Of a DNA stretch of 64,000 nucleotides, positions 19,261 to 27,926 are shown in pieces. Each line of letters starts with the position of its first letter. Positions within the stretch are counted from its first letter, which is position 1. A program made the position numbers and the translations under genes. The stretch is taken from positions 133,774-197,773 of the forward strand of contig CAVVMV010000004.1 of the NCBI GenBank assembly GCA_963749485.1, in the 5' to 3' direction. This DNA comes from JAZGGS01 sp963749485. GTDB taxonomy: Bacteria > Bacteroidota > Ignavibacteria > Ignavibacteriales > Ignavibacteriaceae. The notes below the pieces were generated by a model. It was given only the letters and a program-made list of their open reading frames with translations. It made no database searches and was not told the DNA's origin.

Positions 19261-20425
19261 ATGGAAACCAACACTGAATCCTTCCAAACTGAATTAAATG
19301 AAAACCAGGTAATTATAAGAGATACAATCCGTGATTTTACACAGAAAAAAATTAAACCAAAAGTTATGGAATGGGATGAAGCCCAGGAATTCCCGATGGA
19401 AATATTTCGTGAACTTGGTGAACTTGGTTTTATGGGTGTCATCTTCCCTGAAGAGTATGGCGGAGCCGGATTAGGTTATACTGAGTTTGTACTTATTATA
19501 GAAGAGATCGGAAAAATCGATCCTTCCATCGCCCTCTCTGTAGCAGCTCACAACGGGCTTTGTACAAATCATATTTTCCGTTTTGCAAATGATGATCTGA
19601 AGAAAAAGTATTTACCAGATCTTACAACTGGTAAAAAGATTGGCGCATGGGGTTTAACCGAACCTTCCTCAGGGAGTGATGCAGCTGGTATGCTTACTGT
19701 AGCCGAAAAAGATGGCAACAATTATATTCTTAACGGCAGCAAAAATTTTATTACACATGGTACTTACGGTGAAACAGCAGTTGTTATGGCTATTACTGAT
19801 AAAGATGCGAGGTAAGCATGGAATCTCTGCTTTTATTTTAGAAAAAGGAATGCCCGGATTTTCAGCAGGTAAAAAAGAAAATAAACTTGGGATGCGCGCC
19901 TGCGAAACTTCTCAATTAATTTTTGAAAATTGTAAAGTGCCTGCAGAAAATCTTATTGGCAAAGAAGGCGAAGGTTTCATTCAAGCAATGCAGATACTTG
20001 AAGGTGGAAGAATTTCTATTGCTGCTTTAAGTATCGGGTTAGCGCAGGGCTGCCTAATCGAATCACTTAAATACGCCCAGGAAAGAAAACAATTTGGTAA
20101 ACCGCTGGCTGCATTCCAGGCAACCCAATTTAAACTTGCAGATATGAAAACAAATATAGATGCTGCACGACTTCTAACTTACCGTGCTGCATATCTTAAA
20201 GACAAAGGTAAGAAAAACAACAGGGAAGCAGCTATTGCTAAACTGTTTGCAAGTGAAATTGCTGAAAAAGCTGCCAGTGAAGCTGTTCAGATATCTGGTG
20301 GCTACGGATTCGTTAAAGATTATCCTGTAGAAAAATTTTATAGAGATGTTAAACTCTGCACAATTGGCGAAGGTACTTCAGAAATCCAGAGAATTGTTAT
20401 TGCGAGAGATCTGCTGAAAGATTAA
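19261..20425 (+). CDS. Acyl-CoA dehydrogenase, one frameshift
   Basis: This is an FAD-dependent alpha,beta-desaturase of acyl-CoA, about 388 residues when rebuilt. Conserved parts are MGVIFPEEYGGAGLGY, the FAD loop WGLTEPSSGSDA, YAQERKQFGKPLA, and IGEGTSEIQRIVIAR with the catalytic Glu in the usual short-chain/butyryl position. The frame breaks near 19810 (after ITDKDA; the other frame continues GKHGISAFILEKG). A GAGG ribosome-binding site precedes the ATG. Its neighbours, meaB and an acyl-CoA carboxylase subunit, suggest branched-chain amino acid or odd-chain fatty-acid breakdown. Confidence 0.93.
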
Positions 20426-20470
20426 AAGCTGAAGCTCGTAGTTATTTTTAAATAAAAAATATATCCATCT

Positions 20471-22129
20471 ATGAAGCAAATCGGAACAAAAATAAAAGAA
20501 GATAAAGCTTTCCTCTAAACGAGCTGAATTATCAAAAAAAATTAATTGAAAAACTTACTGCAGAAAAAGAAATAGTAAAACTCGGCGGTGGTGCAAAAGC
20601 TATTGAAAGACAAAAAGCTAAAGGAAAACTAACTGCACGAGAAAGAATTGATTTACTGCTGGATGATCCTAAAGATTTTTATGAGCTGAGTACATTTGCT
20701 GCTTATGATATGTACAAAGAATTTGGCGGAGCAGCATCTGCAGGAACAGTTTACGGAATTGGAAAAGTAAGCGGAAGACAATGCATAATTGTTGCCAACG
20801 ATGCAACCGTAAAGGCGGGTGCATGGTTTCCTATAACTGCAAAGAAAAATTTACGTGCACAGGAAATCTGCATGGAAAATAAGCTTCCCATTATTTACCT
20901 GGTTGATAGTGCCGGAGTTTTCCTGCCAATGCAGGATGAGATCTTTCCGGATAAAGAACATTTTGGAAGGATCTTTCGAAACAACGCTGTAATCTCTTCA
21001 ATGGGTATTCCCCAGATTTCTGCTATTATGGGTCCTTGTGTTGCCGGCGGCGCTTATCTTCCTATAATGAGCGATGAAGCACTTATAGTTGAAGGTGAAG
21101 GTTCAGTTTTTCTTGCGGGAGCACACCTGGTTCGAGCTGCAATTGGTGAAGAGATTGATAACGAATCTTTAGGCGGAGCACGTGTTCAATCCAACATTTC
21201 AGGCGTTACAGATTACGTTATGAAAAATGATGAAGAATGCCTTGCACAGATTAGAAGTTTGATTGATAAATTTGGTAAAAGAGATGAAGCCGGATTTGAT
21301 AGAGTAAAACCGAAACCTCCCAAATTTAAACCTGAAGAAATTTACAGCATACTTACCTGAAGATACAGTTAAACCTTACGATATGTACGAAGTGATTGCA
21401 AGAATTGTTGATGATTCTGTGATTGATGAATATAAAGCCGGTTACGGTAAAACTGTTATTACAGCTTATGCAAGAATTGATGGCTGGGCGGTTGGTATAG
21501 TTGCAAACCAGCGTAATGTTAATAAAACAGAACTTGGAGAAATGCAGGTTGGCGGAGTTATTTATTCTGACAGTGCAGATAAAGCAACACGATTTATTAT
21601 GAACTGCAACCAGAAAAAAATTCCGTTGTTGTTTTTGCAGGATGTTACAGGTTTTATGGTTGGCAGCCGCGCCGAACACGGAGGTATAATTAAGGACGGT
21701 GCTAAAATGGTTAATGCAGTTGCCAACTCTGTTGTTCCAAAGATTACAATAATTATTGGGAACAGTTTTGGTGCAGGTAACTATGCAATGTGCGGCAAAG
21801 CTTACGATCCAAGGTTTATTTATGCCTACCCGAATGCAAAGATAGCAGTTATGGGCGCCTCACAAGCAAGTAGTGTTTTACTTGATATTAAAATTAAGCA
21901 GGCAGAAAAAAAAGGCGAAAAAGTTACAGAAGAAGTAAAGCAAAAACTGCTTGATGAAATAACAAAAGCTTACGATGATAAAAACAATCCTTACTATGCT
22001 GCAGCAAGATTATGGGTGGATGAAATAATTGATCCCGCTGAAACCCGCAAATATGTTTCTATGGGAATTGAAGCTGCAAATAACAATCCTGATATACCAA
22101 AGTTTAATACTGGTGTAATACAGACTTAG
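20471..22129 (+). CDS. Acyl-CoA carboxylase beta (carboxyltransferase) subunit, methylcrotonyl-CoA type, two frameshifts
   Basis: The carboxyltransferase subunit moves carboxyl from biotin to an acyl-CoA. The N terminus (from 20471) breaks near 20515. The main frame holds ARERIDLLLDD, NDATVKAGAWFPIT, YLVDSAGVFLPMQDEIFPD, HFGRIF and MGPCVAGGAYLPIMSDEA. A second break near 21352 leads to MVGSRAEHGGIIKDGAKM, MGASQASSVLL and a C-terminal YYAAARLWVDEIIDP. The QDEIFPD and HFGRIF pattern is that of 3-methylcrotonyl-CoA carboxylase and not propionyl-CoA carboxylase. The rebuilt length is about 550 residues. No biotin-carrier (alpha) subunit gene is adjacent. Confidence 0.92.
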
Positions 22130-22167
22130 AAGATTTAGACAATTTTTAAGACTATTTTTTTGTAACG

Positions 22168-22810
22168 ATGAAAATAATGTTCCTGCCACTTATTCTATTT
22201 CCCTTCCTCATATTTTCCCAGCAAAGCAAACTATCCAAAGCCGTAAATTACTTATCAGGTTTTATTGCTTCAGAATATTTTAATGAGCTTAAGTCTTCTA
22301 ATTCCGATTTAGCTTTAGTTGATTCAATTTATTTAAGAGCAGTAAATTATTTTGAAGGAGATTATTCGGAAGCCTTGCTGGCATTAACGTTTACAACTGT
22401 TCCTTATAATGAAGTACCTATGGAAACGTCCAATCTTAAAAAACGTATTTTATTATCCTCTTATCTCGGCAAATGATTCTATCTTCCTTAAAAAAAATGA
22501 GCGATTGCCCAGGTATCTTTTTTACGATTCTCCCTCAACAGAACACGGAGATGTAGATAAACAAGCACATTTTTACGGTAGTGCCTTTATATCTTATTCA
22601 ATTACACTTTTTGATTTAGGAAATCTAATTGGTTATTTTGTGGAAGCTTTTGAAGAGGATTTCAAGGTTCAATCTAAGATTGATTTACGCGATTTAGATG
22701 TTAATTGGTACGGTAAACTTTTTGGTGAATCACTTAATATAAATCCAGAAACTCTTCCATCACAGGTAATGGTTATTCGTTCACTAAGATATTTTATTTT
22801 CAGTTTATGA
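22168..22810 (+). CDS. Exported uncharacterised protein, one frameshift
   Basis: The protein has a signal peptide (MKIMFLPLILFPFLIFS) and then about 190 residues in two frames that meet between 22409 and 22476. The second part contains DKQAHFYGSAFISY and later GYFVEAFEEDF. This His-plus-acid layout resembles YfiM/DUF2279-like periplasmic proteins, but the similarity is weak. Its stop overlaps the ATG of the downstream sigma-54 response regulator (ATGA), so the two are likely co-translated. Function unknown. Confidence 0.6.
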
Positions 22811-24165
22811 ATTCAATACTAATAATTGATGACGAAAAAGAGATTTGCGAAAGCATAAAAATGATCCTCGAATACGAGGGTTACGAGTGTTTCTTATTCT
22901 ACATCAGCAAAGGAAGGCATTTCAAAATTATCTTCCAATAGTTATTCAGGATTACTGCTAGACATTCAGATGCCTGAAATGAGTGGATTTGAAGTACTAA
23001 AAAAAGTTAAAGCAAAAAATCCTTCTCTTTCTGTTATAATTATTTCTGCACATGGTAGTGTTGAAAATGCAATTAGAGCAACAAAGTTAGGTGCTTTCGA
23101 TTTTATCGAAAAGCCGATCGATAGGGATAAATTGTTACTTAGCACCAGGAATGCAGTTGAACAGTTTAATCTTCTTACAGAAAATATAGAGATTAAAAAA
23201 GTCCTTGAAGGCGGGGGTGATATACTTGGGAATAGTAAAGCAGATTAAAAATATACTTGAGCTGATAGAAAAAGTTGCACCACTTGATACACGGGTTTTA
23301 ATAACAGGTGAAAACGGTACTGGTAAAGAGTTAGTCGCAAGGGCAATTCATAAAAACAGTATTAGAAAAGATAATCCGTTTATTGAAGTAAACTGTGCTG
23401 CAATTCCTAACGAGCTTAATTGAGTCTGAATTATTTGGACATGAGAAAGGTTCATTTACCGGTGCTGTTCAACAGCGAATTGGAAAGTTTGAACTAGCAA
23501 ATAAAGGAACAATTTTTTTAGATGAAATTGGTGATATGAGCCATCAGGCGCAGGCAAAGGTTTTACGTGCAATTGAAGATGGAAAAATAGAACGTGTTGG
23601 CGGTGGTAAAAAGATTGATGTTGATGTAAGGATAATTGCAGCAACAAATAAAAATTTACTAGATGAAATTGAAAAAGAAAATTTCAGGGAAGATCTTTTT
23701 CACCGGTTAAATGTTATCCCGATTGAGATTCCTCCCTTAAGAGAAAGAAAAGATGATATTCCTATCCTTTTAGAATTTTTTGCAAATGATATAACTGCCA
23801 GGCATAAAAAAGCACCTACTAAGTTTACCGCTGATGCAATAAAACTTTTGCAGGAAATGAATTGGAGCGGTAATGTAAGAGAGCTAAGAAACATTGTTGA
23901 AAGAATTATTATCATTATTGATAAAAGAGAGATTGAAAGAAAAGATATAGAAGTATTATTTGCACCAAGTCGTGCAACAATGGACAGCATTATTGATGAT
24001 AGCAATTCATTCCAGGAATTTAAAGAGAAAGCTGAGAGAGCATTTATTGTTAAGCAATTAAATGAAAACAACTGGAACATAAGTAAAACTGCAGAAATTC
24101 TGGATATTCAAAGAAGCCATCTTTACAATAAGATGAAAAAATATGAAATTGAAAAAGGAGAATAG
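22807..24165 (+). CDS. Sigma-54-dependent response regulator (NtrC family), three frameshifts
   Basis: This is a two-component regulator that activates sigma-54 promoters. The receiver domain starts MNSILIIDDEKEICESI and has the phospho-acceptor in LLLDIQMPEMSG, a switch Ser (IIISAHGS) and Lys in IEKPID. The AAA+ domain has Walker A GENGTGKE, the sigma-54 contact loop GSFTGA and Walker B IFLDEIGDM, with LRERKDDIP and WSGNVRELRN. A Fis-type helix-turn-helix ends it (NWNISKTAEILDIQRSHLY). Breaks lie near 22895, 23230 and 23415. The rebuilt length is about 450 residues. No cognate kinase is adjacent; kinases at 27.9-31.3 and 50.0-51.7 kb are candidates. Confidence 0.93.
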
Positions 24166-24167
24166 CA

Positions 24168-24512
24168 ATGAGTACAATCTTCTCCAAAATAATTAATAAA
24201 GAAATTCCTGCCGATATAGTTTTTGAATCGGAAAATGTTTTAGCATTTAAAGATATTAATCCGCAGGCACCGGTTCATATTTTAATCATCCCTAAAATTG
24301 AGATACCAAAAGTAACTGATTTAAATGGTAAAGAACATGCCGGATTGTTAGGTGAGATGATTGATACAGCGAACAAATTAGCAAAAGAGATGGGAATTAA
24401 GGAAGATGGTTTCAGGTTGGTTTTTAATTGCGGTGATAATGGCGGACAGGAAGTTTATCACTTGCATTTGCATTTATTAGGCGGTAGAAAAATGAAATGG
24501 CCCCCGGGGTGA
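24168..24512 (+). CDS. HIT-family nucleotide hydrolase (HinT-like)
   Basis: The 114-residue protein is a histidine-triad enzyme that hydrolyses AMP-lysine-type phosphoramidates. It starts TIFSKIINKEIPADIVFES and ends with the triad HLHLHLLGGRKMKWPPG, the usual HinT C terminus. It begins 3 bases after the response-regulator stop. A second, different HIT protein lies at 55960-56391. Confidence 0.94.
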   Translation: MSTIFSKIINKEIPADIVFESENVLAFKDINPQAPVHILIIPKIEIPKVTDLNGKEHAGLLGEMIDTANKLAKEMGIKEDGFRLVFNCGDNGGQEVYHLHLHLLGGRKMKWPPG

Positions 24513-24534
24513 AGCAATTAACAATGAATAATTA

Positions 24535-25679
24535 TCAAGATACTCCCATTTGAATTATGTCATATCCGTAATGCGATCTTATAATATTTACTGCTCGTAA
24601 CATCTTTTTACGTTTTATCTCTTCTAATTCAAATAACTCTTCCTGCTCTGAAAATTTATTGAACCTGCTTAAACCTACACCAATTAATCTTACCGCAACT
24701 CTTCTTGTGTATGCTTTCATCATCATATTCCATGCAACATCAAAAACAGTTTTATCATCATCGGTTGGCTTTATTGTTTTCGAACGTGTTAATGTTTTAA
24801 AATCAGAATAACGCAGTTTAATATTTATTGTTGATGCCTCCCATCCTTTATCTCTAAGCTCCTGGCAGGCTTTTCCGGTTAGCTTAAACAGTTTTTCTTT
24901 AAGATACTGTTTACTTGTTACATCTTTAAATGTTCTTTCGTGCGAAATACTTTTTTGTTCACGCTCAAGAGTTAAGTATTCACTTCCGCCGCCATTAGCT
25001 TTTCTGTAAAGATCAATACCATATTTACCGTAAGCTGCTGCAAAGTAATCCTGCGGCAGATTTGTTATATCGCAAATTCTGTAAATACCTTTTGAGTGTA
25101 AATCTTTTAAAGTTACTTTACCAACTCCGGGAATTGTTTCAACAGGCATTGGAGCTAAAAATTCTTTTTCCATTCCCGGCATTATGTAAGTTATGCCTTG
25201 CGGCTTCATACAATCAGAACCAATCTTAGCAATGGTTTTGTTGCTGCCAATTCCAATTGAACAGGGCAGTGAAAGTTTTTCCATAATTTCTTTTTGAAGA
25301 AATGACAGCAAATGCAAAGAGCGAACCGTAAACATTCTGGCAACCGGTAAAATCCATGTAAAATTCATCAATGGATGCTTTTTCGAATAACCGGTGCGTA
25401 CTGCTTAAGAATATTTTTTACAGCTTTTGAAAAGTATGAATACTCACCATGACTTCCGTGAATGTAAATACCGTGCGGACAAAGTCTGTAAGCGGTTCTT
25501 ATTGGCATAGCGGAATGAAGACCATATGCTCTTGCTTCGTAAGAGCATGCAGCTACTACTCCCCTGCCGAATTTTGGATCGCCTCCAACAATAACCGGCT
25601 TTCCTTTCAGCGAAGGATCGAGTATCCTTTCAACTGAAACAAAAAATGCATCAAGATCTAAATGAAATATTGTACGCAT
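24535..25679 (-). CDS. dinB: DNA polymerase IV, two compensating frameshifts
   Basis: This is a Y-family translesion polymerase. The N-terminal frame has FHLDLDAFFVSVERI with the first catalytic Asp and SYEARAYGLHSAMP. A break near 25372 leads to a short stretch in a third frame, ASIDEFYMDFTGC, which carries the second catalytic acidic pair. Near 25320-25335 it returns to the main frame (QKEIMEKLSLPCSIGIGSNKTIAKI) and the helix-hairpin-helix IPGVGKVTLKDL. The little-finger domain follows to the stop. The rebuilt length is about 380 residues. It is near lexA on the same strand, which suggests SOS control, but I found no operator copy just upstream. Confidence 0.92.
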
Positions 25680-25757
25680 GGTAATTCAAACATAATTATC
25701 CTTTTCAGCATAGTTTAATGCTTACCCCCTATAACTAATAAGAAAGAAATAGAGAAA

Positions 25758-26059
25758 CTAATTCAAATTAAAATGGAGTGGAATCATCAGCACTCTTGCA
25801 GATGCTGCCCCATCCTTCGATTCATTATACATTGATATTGCCATTTCCGTAAGCTGCTCTTTAAGTTCCTTTGGAATATAGACACGATCGTAATACTTAT
25901 CATCTTTTCCTTTTTCACTTGGAACTCCAACAAATAATCCATTAGTAGCCTTCAACTAAAGTAAATCCTTTGATATTCATACCTTCTTCGGTTTCCACAT
26001 CAAAGAAAGCTACGGTTTTGCCTGTTACCGTTAAACGGATTCATTCTTGAAATTTTCAT
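25758..26059 (-). CDS. spoVG: SpoVG-family protein, reconstructed from three frames
   Basis: SpoVG proteins are small nucleic-acid-binding regulators, best known in Firmicutes but also found elsewhere. A strong ribosome-binding site (AAGGAGGAA) precedes an ATG at 26059 (MKISRMN). Another frame then gives RLTVTGKTVAFFDVETEEG and IKGFTLVEG, and a third gives TNGLFVGVPSEKGKDDKYY, the diagnostic NGLFVxxPSxK motif, followed by IPKELKEQLTEMAIS. The breaks are near 26040 and 25955. The rebuilt length is about 99 residues, normal for SpoVG. A simple open-frame view shows only the last 65 residues. Confidence 0.82.
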
Positions 26060-26243
26060 AATATTCCTCCTTAAAATTGATTGATATTATTTATTCCCAT
26101 CAAATAGATGAATAAAATTATTAATCTTTTTATTTAATATCTATAATGGAATAAATTAAATTCTGAATAAATGATTGCGCCTAGAATAAATTCCTAAAAA
26201 ATTAATTTATCACTAATCGTCATGCTGAGCGGATATGATAGAA

Positions 26244-27128
26244 TTAATTTGCGCAAATCTCCTTCAACCTCGGATAAGCTTTAATTATTGTTCCCGGCAT
26301 TTCAATTTTATCTTTTCCTTCAAGCAGATGAACCAACTCAAATGCATTTGCCACTGCATCTCCCTGCGGATGATTATTCATTATCACATGTACTTCCTTA
26401 ACTTTTTCCTGTACCGATTTAATCTTCTGTTCAATCTCAACCAGCTCGCCTGGTGAATATAAATATTTATACCGTTCGCTTCGTTCTTCGTAAGTCTGTT
26501 TTTTACCATAATTATTTATTGATCTCTTCCACGCATCCTCATTTCTTCCGTGAAAACGAATATACGCTTTATCGTTTGTTATGATTGGCTCAAAAGGAAT
26601 TGCCTCTCCAATCTGCGGCTGATCAATCGTGCAAAAAGTAAGGTTGGCTTCCTTAAAAAACTCATATGCTTTTTTATTCTTCCAGGATGAATGCCTTACT
26701 TCAACAAAACAGTTATAGTTGGGGAAAGTATCTTTCAGCTTCTGTATATATTGAACGGCAGGATCGTTAAAAGAAAATGAATATGGAAACTGAATGAGCA
26801 ATCCGCCAAGCCGTTCTTCTTTTGCAAGCAGATCGAGGTTATACCTTATTGCTTTTATGTTTTGCTCATCAAATTTTCTTTTATGAGTAAAATCCTGGTG
26901 AAGCTTTACATCAAAAATAAAATTATCCGAATCGGTTACTTTTCTAATCCATCCTTCTACAACTTTTGGGCTTATGTAAGCATAGTAAGTTGAGTTTACT
27001 TCAACACAGTTAAAGTAATGAGAATAAAATTGCAGCCAGTCAAATGAGCCGGATTGATTTTTCGGATAAAATGACGGCACCCAATCTTTGTAAGACCAGC
27101 CGGCAGTTCCGATGTAAAATTTTGACAT
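26244..27128 (-). CDS. DUF72 (YecE-like) TIM-barrel protein
   Basis: The 294-residue protein starts FYIGTAGWSYKDWVPSFYP, the DUF72 signature, and contains LLIQFPYSF, FVEVRHSSW, YIRFHGRN and VHVIMNNHPQGDAVANA, all family landmarks. DUF72 proteins are predicted TIM barrels of unknown activity, sometimes linked to repair genes. The start is 2 bases after the lexA stop, so it is probably co-transcribed with lexA and damage-inducible. That is an inference from position. Confidence 0.9.
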   Translation of the reverse strand: MSKFYIGTAGWSYKDWVPSFYPKNQSGSFDWLQFYSHYFNCVEVNSTYYAYISPKVVEGWIRKVTDSDNFIFDVKLHQDFTHKRKFDEQNIKAIRYNLDLLAKEERLGGLLIQFPYSFSFNDPAVQYIQKLKDTFPNYNCFVEVRHSSWKNKKAYEFFKEANLTFCTIDQPQIGEAIPFEPIITNDKAYIRFHGRNEDAWKRSINNYGKKQTYEERSERYKYLYSPGELVEIEQKIKSVQEKVKEVHVIMNNHPQGDAVANAFELVHLLEGKDKIEMPGTIIKAYPRLKEICAN

Positions 27129-27130
27129 CC

Positions 27131-27764
27131 CTACCCCGCCCTTCTTTTTTCCATGCTTCTGTAAACGCCAACAACAATTCCTACAATTTTAAATGATGGG
27201 TATTTTTTATCAATAATTATCGGTTCGTATTCAGGATTTTCTGAAATCAGTTCTATCTGATTTTTCTTTTTATAAAATCTTTTAACCACAGCTGCATCAT
27301 CTAAAATTGCAACAACTATCTGTCCATTCTTCGGTTCAAGATTAGGGTTAACAATTACAATATCACCGCTGAAAATGTATGCATCTTTTAAGCTATCTCC
27401 TTTTACTCTAAGGAGAAAAGAATCTTTCGGCATTCTTGCAATTGTAGGCAACTCTATTGTATCAATTGCATCAGGATAAATTGTAAGCGGATTACCAGCA
27501 GCAACTTCACCTAAAACCGGGCGAGGCACAAAAAATTTATCTTCAAGTGTAAGTTCAATTCCACGTGATAGTTTTGGATTCTTTCCTGATGTATCCTTTT
27601 TTTTCAATTGCTCCAAAATGCTGCTGAACAGTTGCACGGTTTTTATAACCAAAATGTTTAGCAACTTCTGCCAGTGTTGGTGGTATTCCCTTCCCTTTTA
27701 TCTGATCAATCAAATAATCGAGTATTTTTTTCTGGATTTCCGTTAATTCGCGTGACATAGACAC
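27131..27764 (-). CDS. lexA: LexA repressor, one frameshift
   Basis: LexA represses the SOS regulon and cleaves itself when RecA is activated. The N-terminal winged helix is RELTEIQKKILDYL with PPTLAEVAKHFGYKNRATVQQHF and KKGYIRKESK. After a break near 27570 the frame continues LSRGIEL and the protease domain. The cleavage site Ala-Gly lies in EVAAGNPL, the catalytic Ser in VKGDSLKDAYI and the Lys in AAVVKRF. The usual GDSM is GDSL here. Met codons at 27764 and 27758 are both possible starts. A palindrome 44 bases upstream is a likely autoregulatory operator. Confidence 0.93.
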
Positions 27765-27807
27765 ACCTTCGGTTAGTGAGTTACAAAATAGCGATTATAA
27801 AATAAAT

Positions 27808-27825
27808 ACCATACATTTGTATGGT
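27808..27825. promoter_or_regulatory. Candidate LexA operator (18-base palindrome)
   Basis: The sequence ACCATACATTTGTATGGT is an inverted repeat of two 8-base arms (ACCATACA/TGTATGGT) around a TT centre. It lies 44 bases upstream of the lexA start, in the only promoter region of lexA-DUF72. LexA genes are usually autoregulated from such a site. I did not see a second copy upstream of dinB or spoVG, so assignment to LexA rests on position and symmetry. Confidence 0.6.
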
Positions 27826-27926
27826 AATAATAATAATGCTGAATGAATTAATCAAGAGCTAAATAATGGGGCAAGAATAATTCTCTTTGAGAAGATGGGA
27901 GATGTGGTAAAATAAATTAGTGGAAT

